A stretch of DNA of 64,000 bases from Flavobacterium sp. JAS (GTDB lineage: Bacteria > Bacteroidota > Bacteroidia > Flavobacteriales > Flavobacteriaceae). Under the pieces are notes generated by a model. That model made no database searches. It was not told the DNA's origin and saw only the letters and a list, made by a program, of their open reading frames with translations. How positions within the stretch are numbered: the stretch's first letter is position 1; each line of letters starts with the position of its first letter. Positions 1 to 8,289 of the stretch are shown here, piece by piece. The translations under genes and the position numbers were made by a program. The stretch spans positions 124,001-188,000 of the forward strand of contig NZ_JAJMOX010000013.1 of the NCBI RefSeq assembly GCF_020991455.1, read 5' to 3'.

Positions 1-1
1 T

Positions 2-952
2 GGTTTAATATTATCTGAAGGAACTGTTATCGACAGAGCTTCTTCATCAAACGATGCCAATGTACCACACTTTTATGGAGATGAATCTTTAAAAGGATGG
101 AAAAACGTAATTGACGAAGTTCACGCTGTTGGAGGTAAAATGGGGCCACAAATCTGGCACATGGGAATTATGGACAATCACCATTCAGGATGGGTTCCGC
201 CAGTTCCTTTTGAAGGTCCGTCTGGTTTAAACCGACCTGATTTCAGAAATGGTGTAACAATGACTGAAAAAGATATTGAAGATACTATTATCGCTTTCGG
301 AAAAGCTGCCGCTGATGCTAAAAGATTAGGTTTTGACACGATCGAAATTCACGGTGCACACGGTTATTTAATTGACCAGTTCTTTAGAGCCGAAACTAAT
401 TTGCGTACGGATATTTATGGTGGAAAAACTTTACCGGAACGTAATCGTTTTGCTATTGAAGTTGTAAAAGAAGTTAGAAAACAAGTAGGTAACGACTTTG
501 CTGTTATTATGCGTTTTTCTCAATTTAAACCTTCTGATTACAACTATAAACTGGCGAAAAATCCACAGGAATTAGAAGCTTGGCTTACGCCTCTTGTTGA
601 TGCCGGAGTAGATGTTTTACACTGTTCTCAACGTCGTTTCTGGGAACCTGAATTCGAAGAATCTGACCTGAATTTTGCCGGTTGGGCTAAAAAAGTAACC
701 GGAGCGCTAACAATTACTGTTGGTTCTGTTGGACTTTCAAGCGATTTCTTTGGTGCTTTTGCAGGAGAAAGTTCTGAGCCAACTTCACTAGAAGAATTAA
801 ACAGACGTTTCGACAGAGGTGACTTTGATTTGGTTGCGGTTGGAAGACCTCTTTTATCTGATCCAAATTGGGTTGCTAAAATTAAAACTGGTAAAACAGA
901 TCAATTGAAAGGTTTCAGTAAAGAAGCTTTGGGAGCATTAGTTTTAGAATAA
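2..952 (+). CDS. NADH:flavin oxidoreductase, Old Yellow Enzyme family (5' end outside window)
   Basis: The reading frame is open from base 2, so the N-terminus lies before the window; 316 residues are visible. FMN-dependent enzymes of this family reduce activated C=C bonds in enones and similar compounds in the cytoplasm. Visible family marks are LSEGTVIDR near the start, the active-site segment EIHGAHGYLIDQFF around visible residue 117, the following NLRTDIYGG loop, and the phosphate-binding end VGRPLLSDPNWVAK near residue 280. An internal ATG at 140 is not the true start, because conserved sequence precedes it. A hairpin with a following T-rich stretch lies just downstream at 976-1020. The exact substrate cannot be told from sequence. 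Family call is secure. Confidence 0.93.
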   Translation, partial: GLILSEGTVIDRASSSNDANVPHFYGDESLKGWKNVIDEVHAVGGKMGPQIWHMGIMDNHHSGWVPPVPFEGPSGLNRPDFRNGVTMTEKDIEDTIIAFGKAAADAKRLGFDTIEIHGAHGYLIDQFFRAETNLRTDIYGGKTLPERNRFAIEVVKEVRKQVGNDFAVIMRFSQFKPSDYNYKLAKNPQELEAWLTPLVDAGVDVLHCSQRRFWEPEFEESDLNFAGWAKKVTGALTITVGSVGLSSDFFGAFAGESSEPTSLEELNRRFDRGDFDLVAVGRPLLSDPNWVAKIKTGKTDQLKGFSKEALGALVLE

Positions 953-975
953 TTTTTTTTTAGGTACAGAGTTAC

Positions 976-1020
976 AAAGGTTCAAAGGGACAAAGTTTTC
1001 CCTTTGAATCTTTTAGTTTT
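976..1020 (+). terminator. Probable terminator after the Old Yellow Enzyme gene
   Basis: A 15-bp stem with one mismatch (AAAGGTTCAAAGGGA at 976-990 against TCCCTTTGAATCTTT at 999-1013) has an 8-nt loop and is followed by a T-rich stretch. It sits 24 bases past the stop codon. The CAAAG phrases recur in other spacers of the window. Confidence 0.6.
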
Positions 1021-1130
1021 TTGGCTGTGTAATATTGCCCGCGGGTTGTACGGGTTTTACGGATTTTCGCTGATTTTTTTTAATCATTTTAATCTTGTAT
1101 CCAGATAGCTATCGGGAGTGGCAAAAAAAA

Positions 1131-1150
1131 AGATGCACTGCTGTGCATCT
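1131..1150. repeat. Short hairpin, AGATGCAC/GTGCATCT, copy 1
   Basis: A perfect 8-bp stem with a 4-nt loop (AGATGCAC-TGCT-GTGCATCT). A second copy with one loop change lies at 39907-39926, again just past a gene end. Both are followed by CTAC. Confidence 0.6.
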
Positions 1151-1174
1151 CTACTTGTATCTTTATTAAAAAAC

Positions 1175-1210
1175 AAAAGGGATGAAAACATGAAATTTCA
1201 TCCCTTTTTT
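1175..1210. terminator. Bidirectional terminator between convergent genes
   Basis: A perfect 13-bp stem (AAAAGGGATGAAA at 1175-1187, TTTCATCCCTTTT at 1196-1208) has an 8-nt loop and A/T runs on both sides. It can serve the acyltransferase gene on the minus strand (stop at 1249) and the upstream plus-strand gene. Confidence 0.85.
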
Positions 1211-1248
1211 GAATATCTATAACTAACAAAATTTAGAAATTCAATTCG

Positions 1249-2391
1249 TTATTCGGCGATTTCTGCAATGACCTTTTTTCTTTTTTGAAATTTCCCCTGA
1301 AGCCAATTACGAACCGGTTCATCATAGAATTTCAAACATAAGTAGGCAATTACTATACTGGAAACCAAAACTCCGATTCCGATAACATAACCGTCTTTTA
1401 AAGGGATTTTGTTTTCGAATACCCAAGCGGTGTACCAATAAATTAATGGGTAATGTATGATGTAAATTGGATATGAAATGTCTCCTAAAGCTTTGCATAT
1501 TTTCAGCGAAACCGCATTTTTTATCTCTCCTCCTGCTCCAATCGCAACAATTAACGGGAACATTAGAATAATACAAAATGATTCATATAAACCATTCATC
1601 CATAAACTGTTTTCGTCTCCAATTCTTGGAATGCTGAATATTACAAAAATCATAATACTGCAAATCCAGAAAGCTCCTTTTATGTGAATTAATTTTCCTA
1701 AACGAGAAAGCAAAACTCCGGCAAAAAACGGATACAATAAACGCGTAAAACCAACATTCATTTGTTCCAGATTTAATGACCAACCGCCAATAACATCTCC
1801 TTTTGGTCCAAAAACAGTATAATTAATCAGCATTCCTGCGAAGATTAAAACAAAGATTCCCAGAACTTTATTAGAGAATTTACGAAAGAATAATGCATAC
1901 ATAATATTAGCAATATATTCAAAGAAAAGCGACCATGCCGGTCCGTTTAACGGATGCATTTCACCCCAGCCTCTTATTTCTAAAGAAGGTGGAATTGGCA
2001 GTAATGTAAACCCTATTACCATTGTTAAAATCACTTTCCAAGCCTCCATTCCAGCAATTTGAGGAAATACAGTGTCTGAAGCCTGAAAATAATAGAATAT
2101 AGCTCCAATGATCATTCCCATAATTACCATGGGCTGCAAACGGATTAAACGTCGTTTGTAAAATTCCCATTTATTCATTTTTCCCCAACGATCGTCATAA
2201 GCATACGCCACAACAAATCCCGACAAAAGAAAAAAGAAATCAACGGCAAGATAACCGTGATTCATTATTTGTTTAAAACGGCTTCCTTCATTAAAGGTTT
2301 CAAAAATGTGAAAAATAACTACTAAAATTGCGGCTACTCCACGCAAGCCATCAAGAATTTCGTAATGTTTTTTTGGTTTAATATCAATCAT
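1249..2391 (-). CDS. Membrane acyltransferase, acyltransferase-3 (OafA/YrhL) family
   Basis: A 380-residue integral membrane protein with about ten hydrophobic segments. The family transfers acetyl or other acyl groups to sugars or glycans of the envelope. The N-terminal signature LDGLRGVAAILVVIFH (residues about 13-28) carries the conserved His, and RRLIRLQPM follows near residue 85. The ATG at 2391 is chosen: the frame stays open to 2469, but that extra stretch is built from the dispersed GTTCGCAAAG repeat phrase and does not look coding. It is the last gene of a minus-strand group with a DUF1349 protein and a GH3 glucosidase, so a glycan substrate is plausible. The acyl acceptor is unknown. 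Confidence 0.88.
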   Translation of the reverse strand: MIDIKPKKHYEILDGLRGVAAILVVIFHIFETFNEGSRFKQIMNHGYLAVDFFFLLSGFVVAYAYDDRWGKMNKWEFYKRRLIRLQPMVIMGMIIGAIFYYFQASDTVFPQIAGMEAWKVILTMVIGFTLLPIPPSLEIRGWGEMHPLNGPAWSLFFEYIANIMYALFFRKFSNKVLGIFVLIFAGMLINYTVFGPKGDVIGGWSLNLEQMNVGFTRLLYPFFAGVLLSRLGKLIHIKGAFWICSIMIFVIFSIPRIGDENSLWMNGLYESFCIILMFPLIVAIGAGGEIKNAVSLKICKALGDISYPIYIIHYPLIYWYTAWVFENKIPLKDGYVIGIGVLVSSIVIAYLCLKFYDEPVRNWLQGKFQKRKKVIAEIAE

Positions 2392-2542
2392 AAAAAAATG
2401 GTTAATGGTTAGTTGTTTATTGAGTTTAATTAACCGCAAAGTTCGCAAGGTTTTACGCAAAGATCGCAATGAAAAGTTCGCAAAGCTTTTTGCAAAACTA
2501 CATAATTATCTAATTTTCAAATTATCTCAATTATCTAATTAT

Positions 2543-3193
2543 TTACTCCTGATGATTTTTAAGCCACTCTAATCTGCGTTGATCCGGTAAGTGTGTTACT
2601 TTGAAATTTTCAAATTTGGCTTCAAAGCCTTTTCCGTCTGGCGATGCAGCCATTAAACCAACCATAACCGGTGTATTGTCTTGCAATGGTGCGTTTCTGG
2701 TAAGAATATAATTTTTATCATCATACGAAAAGAAAACCTCAACAGCATCTAATCTTCTTACCACTTTTATCCATACAAATGGCGGTGCTTTATCCAGAGT
2801 TGTTACACTCCAATCACTTTTATCGTGCGTTACAACGGTACTGATATTAAATTTTCCGTCAACAAATTCAACTCCGGTTTTAATGTAGTTTTTCTCGTCA
2901 ATACGAAGCATTAATCCCATTTGGTCAAAACGAGCGATATAATTACCGGTTAATTTTACTTTGGCTTCAAATTCTCCGCCATAAGTTGTATAATAAAATG
3001 GCGCGTCGTCGACCGTGAATCCGTAATGCGAAATACGCCAATAATCACTATTAGCAGTAACATTCATAATCAAAGCATTGTTTTTAATTTCCCATTTTTC
3101 AGGTTCATTAAACCATTGCATTTTATTTAAGGTCTGCGCCGAAAGGTTCTGTGCTAAAAACAAAACCAAAGCACTTAGTACAATTTTTTTCAT
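2543..3193 (-). CDS. Secreted DUF1349 (concanavalin-like fold) protein
   Basis: 216 residues with a signal peptide (MKKIVLSALVLFLAQNLSAQ). The mature part matches the DUF1349 beta-sandwich pattern: WRISHYGF, GEFEAKVKLTGNY, DQMGLMLRIDEKNYIKTGVE and VMVGLMAASPDGKGFEAKF. Members of this family are often bound to carbohydrate or appended to glycan-degrading enzymes, but no catalytic activity is established that I can rely on. The ATG at 3193 is used; an in-frame ATG 63 bases upstream would put 21 residues ahead of the signal peptide and lies in a repeat-rich spacer. It follows the GH3 glucosidase gene on the same strand, 318 bases apart, so independent transcription is possible. Confidence 0.85.
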   Translation of the reverse strand: MKKIVLSALVLFLAQNLSAQTLNKMQWFNEPEKWEIKNNALIMNVTANSDYWRISHYGFTVDDAPFYYTTYGGEFEAKVKLTGNYIARFDQMGLMLRIDEKNYIKTGVEFVDGKFNISTVVTHDKSDWSVTTLDKAPPFVWIKVVRRLDAVEVFFSYDDKNYILTRNAPLQDNTPVMVGLMAASPDGKGFEAKFENFKVTHLPDQRRLEWLKNHQE

Positions 3194-3233
3194 GTCATTT
3201 ATTTTTTTAAACAATAAAGTATTTTGCTTTTGA

Positions 3234-3445
3234 ACCATTAAGATATTAAGTTTCATTAAGTCGCAATACTTAATTTTCTTAATGCATTTTTTTTAAGTAC
3301 AGTAAACACAAAGCTTTATTAACTTAATATCTTAATGGTAAAAACCTTTTTCAAGTTTAGTTAAACACAAAGCTTAATCAACTTAATATCTTAATGGTAA
3401 AATATTTTTAAGCTTATTTCTCAATCTCTTAATGGTAAAATAATT
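3234..3445. repeat. Direct and inverted copies of a CTTAATATCTTAATGGTAAAA phrase
   Basis: This fills most of the 318-base spacer 3194-3511. Two direct copies of a roughly 40-base unit lie at about 3303-3342 and 3362-3402 and end in ATCTTAATGGTAAAA; a partial third ends near 3440. An inverted copy (ACCATTAAGATATTAAGTTT) lies at about 3235-3254 and could pair with the direct copies. I see no ORF of interest here. Confidence 0.75.
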
Positions 3446-3511
3446 TAAAAATAAAGCTGCAACCTTTTACAATTGCAGCTTTACAACCAACCAATTTAGA
3501 AATGATAAAAA

Positions 3512-5728
3512 CTATTTAAGTGAGAAGCCCACTTTAGATTTTATGTCTGTAGATGATGCACCAATGATTGCTTCAAAGTCTCCAGGTTCAGCAACCCATT
3601 CGTGTTTTTTATCATCAAAAAAGCTTAATGCTGTTTTATCAACTGTAAATGTTACTATTTTTTCTTCTCCCGCTTTAAGCGAAATTTTCTCAAAACCTTT
3701 CAATTCTTTTATCGGACGTGGCAATGATGATTTCAAATCACTGATATAAAGCTGAACTGCTTCTGAACCTTCACGTTTTCCTGTATTTTTGATTTTAACA
3801 GAAAATGTAATCTGATCTCCAGCTGACATTTGTTTTTTGTCTGCCGTTACTTTTCCGTATTCAAAAGTCGTGTAGCTTAAACCGTGTCCAAAAGAGAATA
3901 ATGGTTTTGCTTTTTGTTTGTCGGCCCAACGGTATCCAACAAAAATGCTTTCTTTGTATGTTACGTCATCTCCACCCGGAAACTCTCCTAATGCATGAGC
4001 TCCGTTATCAGATAATTTTACTGGGAAAGTAAACGATAATTTTCCTGAAGGGTTAACATCTCCAACCAAAACTGCCGCCAAAGCAGTTCCTGCTTCTGTA
4101 CCTAAAAACCAACCTTGTACAATTCCCGGAACTTCTTTTACCCACGGCATAGCCACAGCATTTCCTGAGATATTTACAAAAACGATGTTTTTATTTACTT
4201 TAACCAATTCTGCAATTAATTGGTCCTGACCGTAAGAAAGTCCTAATTCCTGACGATCAAATCCTTCTGCATCTTGTTTGTCACTTTTGTTTGTTCCTCC
4301 AATAAAAAGAACAATATCAGCATCTTTAGCTGCTTTTAAAGCTTCAGCAGTCAATTCAGCAGGAGAACGTTTGTCTTCTAAACTTACTTTTGCCACTACT
4401 CCATTGTAATTACTTGTTGGATCTCCCACATAACCACGAGCGTAAACAATTTCAGCCTGATTGCCAATTCTTTTCTTTAAACCTTCAAGCGGTGTGATTT
4501 CGTATCTTGCTTTAAGCGAAGAACTTCCTCCACCAACAGTCATCATTTTAATAGCATTCTCTCCAATAACTGCAATTTTCTTAGTTTTAGAAAGATCAAT
4601 TGGCAAAATATTGTTTTTGTTTTGAAGCAATACAATTCCTTCTTCCGCAATTTTTAAACCTGCCTGAGCATGTTCAGCAGTTCCAAAAGATCCAAAAGGT
4701 CTGTTTCTGTCCATTGTTGTTAAGAAAGATAAACGTAAAATACGACGTACTTTTTCGTCCAATTCTTTAGTTCCAATTTCACCTTTAGCAATCATTGTAG
4801 AATATGGTTTTGCTAAATAATAGTTGTCATAAGCATTGCTTGTTCCCCATGAAAGTCCGTTCGTCCATGAACCAAATTCCATATCCAAGCCATTATGAAT
4901 CGCTTGTTTTGTATCATGAACTCCTCCCCAATCTGAGACTACAACACCTTTGAACCCCCATTCTCCACGAAGAATATCGTTTAATAAATACTCATTATGA
5001 CAACAATGTTGTCCTTTATATCTATTGTATGATCCCATAATTGCCCAAGCATCACCTTCCTGAACAGCAGCTTTAAAAGCCGGTAAATAAATCTCGTATA
5101 AAGCACGATCATCAACAATTACATTTACTGAATTACGACCTGTTTCCTGATTGTTTAAAGCGAAATGTTTCACACATGCTGCAACTCCGTTTGACTGTAC
5201 TCCTTTGATATAAGGAACTACCATTTTTGACGTTAGGAAAGGATCCTCTCCCATATATTCGAAGTTACGACCGTTTAATGGGCTTCTGTAGATATTAACT
5301 CCAGGTCCTAACAATACATTTTTATTACGATATCTTGCTTCTTCTCCAATTGATTTTCCATATAAAGAAGACAATTCTTTGTTCCATGTTGCAGAAAGTG
5401 CCGTTAAAGCCGGAAATGCAATACAAGAATCATTTGTCCAACCTGCCTGATCCCATTCATCCCATTTAACCTCCGTACGAATTCCGTGTGGTCCATCGGT
5501 CATCCAGTTTTCAGGAATTCCCAAGCGCGGCACACCAGGTGAACTAAATTTTGATTGCGCATGAATCATGGCGATTTTTTCATCGATTGTCATTTTAGAA
5601 AGCACATCTTCTACACGTTCATTAATTGACTTTTTATCATCTAGATAAACCGGAACTTTATTTTGTGCATTTACACCGAAAGAGCCTAACAAAAGTAAAA
5701 CAACAATTGTTTTAACGTTTTTAAACAT
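3512..5728 (-). CDS. bglX: Glycoside hydrolase family 3 beta-glucosidase (BglX-type), exported
   Basis: 738 residues with an N-terminal signal peptide ending near ...SFGVNAQ, so periplasmic or envelope-associated. It should hydrolyse terminal beta-glucosides (cellobiose, laminaribiose or similar) by the retaining mechanism. The nucleophile Asp is in GVVVSDWGG around residue 266; the substrate-binding KHF segment is in ACVKHFALNNQETGR around residue 190. The alpha/beta sandwich domain follows (LFIGGTNKSDKQDAEG), then a fibronectin III-like C-terminal domain (about residues 655-730). Length and domain order are normal for BglX. A DUF6377 regulator lies 204 bases upstream on the same strand. Exact glycan preference cannot be read from the sequence. 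Confidence 0.92.
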   Translation of the reverse strand: MFKNVKTIVVLLLLGSFGVNAQNKVPVYLDDKKSINERVEDVLSKMTIDEKIAMIHAQSKFSSPGVPRLGIPENWMTDGPHGIRTEVKWDEWDQAGWTNDSCIAFPALTALSATWNKELSSLYGKSIGEEARYRNKNVLLGPGVNIYRSPLNGRNFEYMGEDPFLTSKMVVPYIKGVQSNGVAACVKHFALNNQETGRNSVNVIVDDRALYEIYLPAFKAAVQEGDAWAIMGSYNRYKGQHCCHNEYLLNDILRGEWGFKGVVVSDWGGVHDTKQAIHNGLDMEFGSWTNGLSWGTSNAYDNYYLAKPYSTMIAKGEIGTKELDEKVRRILRLSFLTTMDRNRPFGSFGTAEHAQAGLKIAEEGIVLLQNKNNILPIDLSKTKKIAVIGENAIKMMTVGGGSSSLKARYEITPLEGLKKRIGNQAEIVYARGYVGDPTSNYNGVVAKVSLEDKRSPAELTAEALKAAKDADIVLFIGGTNKSDKQDAEGFDRQELGLSYGQDQLIAELVKVNKNIVFVNISGNAVAMPWVKEVPGIVQGWFLGTEAGTALAAVLVGDVNPSGKLSFTFPVKLSDNGAHALGEFPGGDDVTYKESIFVGYRWADKQKAKPLFSFGHGLSYTTFEYGKVTADKKQMSAGDQITFSVKIKNTGKREGSEAVQLYISDLKSSLPRPIKELKGFEKISLKAGEEKIVTFTVDKTALSFFDDKKHEWVAEPGDFEAIIGASSTDIKSKVGFSLK

Positions 5729-5932
5729 AACTATTAATTTATTAAAGCATTTATATAATTAAAGGTTGCTGTTCTCGAAAACACCTTTAATAATATTGTA
5801 AAGCTAAAACGTTATAGTTCGTGTTGAATTTTTAAACGAAAAAAAGTAGTAAAATAAAAAATCAAATTATTCATTATCAATGTTTTAATAAAAAATAATT
5901 ATCAAAAAAAGTAGTGGTTTTAAAAAAAATAA

Positions 5933-7576
5933 TTAGATTTTTAAGGTAATTAAGCCAATTTTCATGACCATTTCTTCAAAATCATTTCGGGAAACTGCCG
6001 CTTTATTTCTTGCTCTTGTGCGATAATTGTAAATTGTACTTAAAGAGTATCTCAAAAATGCCGCAATTTTTACGCTGTCCGTAATTCCAAGTCGGATTAA
6101 AGCAAAAATGCGAAGCTCTGTATTTAGCAATTCTCCTTGTTTTAAAACAATTTGTTCTTCGCTAATTAGTAAAGCGTTAAAGTCTTTTACAAAAGTTGGA
6201 TATAAATTCAGGAAGATAATATCAAAATTCTTGTACAATTCCTCCAATTCATTATCAACTAAAGTTGTTGACTTTAAAATTTTATAAATTTCGTCGAACT
6301 GTTTCGCAGTCGCTTTCTTATTTAAAATAATGCGATAGTTTTCTAGTTTATTGATATAAGTCGAACACAAATTAAAGAAATGCGCAATATACTCTTCCTT
6401 AATATGATTGGACTCTGACAATTGTGCATTACGTTCCTGCAATTGACTGTTCGTTTCCGTAATATCTTTGTTTAATTCGGCCAGTTTTTGACTTGTTATA
6501 AAAAGCTCTCCACGAATTCGGGATACTTTTTTCATTTGTTTGTACACATAAATAACCGCCACAATCAAAAATGCCGTCAAAATACTAATGCACAAAAGAT
6601 ACATTTGCAACTGCATTTTTCTTTTGGCTTCTCTTTCTAAATATGCCGTGTTAATAATCGAATATACTTCAGACATTTGCAGGGTTCGAAACTGTACATT
6701 ACAAAACAGAGCATCTGCAATTGCAGATTGTGTTAATCTATAAGCCATGTCTACATCACCAATTTCATAAAAAACCAAAGCCAGTTCCTGCAAAGAAGCA
6801 TTGTCTTTTATGGAATGTTTAATATCCGATAAAGCTGAAAGTGCGTAATATTTTTTTCTTAATTCTAATTGATGTGTGGTTTCATAAATACTTCCTAAAA
6901 GGTATCCAATCATTGCATATTGTGTATCATCCTGATTTGCTGTTCCTAATAAACGCATCAATTTTTTCTGGGCAATACCAAACTGTTTGTGATGAATATT
7001 TCGCTGAATCACATTGATTTTATATTTCAACGTTTCAGGATTTAAAACTGTCAGTAACGAATCACGGTACATCGCAATTTGTTTGATGTACTTTGGGTCG
7101 TAACTGTTGGCTACATAATGCTCATAAAATTCGCGATAAGCTTCGTAATACTCTGGAAGCAATTCTTTTGATAATTTATTTTTGTTGATCGCTTTTAGAA
7201 TAGCTTCTGATTCGCGATATTTTCCCGAAGAAGAATAAAGTGTTACTAATTCAAGATTTGCAAGGTCTTTTAAATCTTTATTTTGAAGCTCGTCTGCAAG
7301 TTTCAGATTTTTCTTGACGTAATGAATAGCCGAATCTGAATTGAATTTTAGATACTCTTTATATAAAGTCTTGTTGAAATTGTACTCCTGTTCTTTCGTT
7401 AAGTTATCAGATTTGATTTTCTTGAAGTTCAAAATACGCTCTTCTTTTAACTGAACATATCGTTCCTTGTTTTTTAAAGCATTGTCTAACTGTGCTAAAA
7501 TAGCATCTGTACTATCCAATGAATAAACAGGCAGGTTGACAAGAACAATTAACAGGAATAACAAATATTTTTTCAA
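5933..7576 (-). CDS. DUF6377 membrane regulator: TPR-like sensor with C-terminal HTH
   Basis: 547 residues. A signal peptide (MKKYLLFLLIVLVNLPVYS) is followed by about 290 residues of alpha-helical, TPR-like repeats in the periplasm. One membrane segment (about residues 318-340, YLLCISILTAFLIVAVIYVY) leads to a coiled coil (residues about 350-395) and a cytoplasmic C-terminal helix-turn-helix of LuxR-like type (ITDSVKIAAFLRYSLSTIYNYRTR near residue 505). The build is that of Bacteroidota regulators that sense outside the membrane and bind DNA inside. The start codon is TTG at 7576, directly before the signal peptide; no ATG fits. A -7 box TATATTTG lies at 7602-7609 (minus strand). Its position before the GH3 gene suggests control of glucoside use (inference). 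Confidence 0.87.
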   Translation of the reverse strand: MKKYLLFLLIVLVNLPVYSLDSTDAILAQLDNALKNKERYVQLKEERILNFKKIKSDNLTKEQEYNFNKTLYKEYLKFNSDSAIHYVKKNLKLADELQNKDLKDLANLELVTLYSSSGKYRESEAILKAINKNKLSKELLPEYYEAYREFYEHYVANSYDPKYIKQIAMYRDSLLTVLNPETLKYKINVIQRNIHHKQFGIAQKKLMRLLGTANQDDTQYAMIGYLLGSIYETTHQLELRKKYYALSALSDIKHSIKDNASLQELALVFYEIGDVDMAYRLTQSAIADALFCNVQFRTLQMSEVYSIINTAYLEREAKRKMQLQMYLLCISILTAFLIVAVIYVYKQMKKVSRIRGELFITSQKLAELNKDITETNSQLQERNAQLSESNHIKEEYIAHFFNLCSTYINKLENYRIILNKKATAKQFDEIYKILKSTTLVDNELEELYKNFDIIFLNLYPTFVKDFNALLISEEQIVLKQGELLNTELRIFALIRLGITDSVKIAAFLRYSLSTIYNYRTRARNKAAVSRNDFEEMVMKIGLITLKI

Positions 7577-7601
7577 GCTGAGTAAAGATATATAAGACTT
7601 A

Positions 7602-7609
7602 CAAATATA
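7602..7609 (-). promoter_or_regulatory. -7 promoter box (TATATTTG) for the DUF6377 gene
   Basis: An exact match to the Bacteroidota TAnnTTTG element, 26 bases upstream of the TTG start. No clear -33 TTTG was found at the right distance. Confidence 0.5.
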
Positions 7610-7742
7610 AGAAAGTCGTGCTATAAATTTGAATTATTTATGAAGTCTGCTCATTTTACTGGATATTAAAAATCATAACAAAATTTTGAAATAATAATCT
7701 TTATAAAAAGGCTATTTTAAAGCAATCATGAGAATGTTTTCA

Positions 7743-7750
7743 TAATTTTG
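7743..7750 (+). promoter_or_regulatory. -7 promoter box (TAATTTTG) for the small tautomerase gene
   Basis: TAATTTTG fits TAnnTTTG and lies 39 bases before the ATG at 7790. A matching -33 element is not evident. Confidence 0.45.
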
Positions 7751-7789
7751 GTTAAACTAAATTTTTCAATAATCTAAACATAAACACTC

Positions 7790-8134
7790 ATGCCACACTT
7801 TGTTATTGATTGCTCTGAAAACGTAATCCGATTGAAATCTGCAGATGATATAATGCAGGAAGTTTTTAATGCGGCTTTATCAACAGAACTTTTTATTCCT
7901 TCTGAAATTAAGGTTCGTATTAATCCATTTTCGTATTATAATAACGGAAATTCTCTGAACGATTTTATTCATGTTTTCGGATATATTCTGGAAGGCCGAA
8001 ATACAGATCAAAAAGCTCAATTATCAAAAGCAATTGTATCTAAACTGAATGCTACACTTCCTGAAGTTCCGGTTATTTCGATTAATATTAAGGATTTTGA
8101 GAAGGCAAGTTATTTCAATAAATCGATGATTTAG
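7790..8134 (+). CDS. 5-carboxymethyl-2-hydroxymuconate isomerase-like tautomerase
   Basis: 114 residues, matching the length of the HpcD/CHMI family in the tautomerase superfamily. It starts MPHFVIDCSENV: after Met removal, Pro-1 would be the catalytic base, and the MPHF start is the hallmark of the family. Further family-like segments are IKVRINPF and GYILEGRNTDQKAQLSKAIV near residues 45-90. The classical role is isomerisation in homoprotocatechuate degradation, but no other gene of that pathway is nearby, so the physiological substrate is open. It stands alone between two minus-strand genes with its own promoter box. Confidence 0.82.
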   Translation: MPHFVIDCSENVIRLKSADDIMQEVFNAALSTELFIPSEIKVRINPFSYYNNGNSLNDFIHVFGYILEGRNTDQKAQLSKAIVSKLNATLPEVPVISINIKDFEKASYFNKSMI

Positions 8135-8221
8135 ATATAGTTTTAAGTCTTCTGTGATATAAAAATAACTATATCATTACTGATTTTGATATAAAATAAT
8201 TACATTCTTTATTATAAAAAA

Positions 8222-8283
8222 TAGTCACGAATTCACGAATTATTTCAGATAAACTTTGAAAAAAATTCGCGAATTCGTGGCTA
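8222..8283. repeat. Inverted repeat, GCCACGAATT family, copy 1
   Basis: Arms of 20 bases (TAGTCACGAATTCACGAATT at 8222-8241; its partner at 8264-8283) pair with two mismatches across a 22-base spacer. It sits just downstream of the acyl-CoA dehydrogenase stop codon. It is one of five related copies in the window. Confidence 0.8.
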
Positions 8284-8289
8284 AAAATA

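Noticed and set aside
2392..2469. N-terminal extension of the acyltransferase
   Set aside because: The extra 26 codons come from a dispersed GTTCGCAAAG repeat phrase and precede the conserved N-terminus.
3234..3445. Repeat array considered as a CRISPR
   Set aside because: Only two full direct copies with irregular spacing, one inverted copy, and no cas genes.
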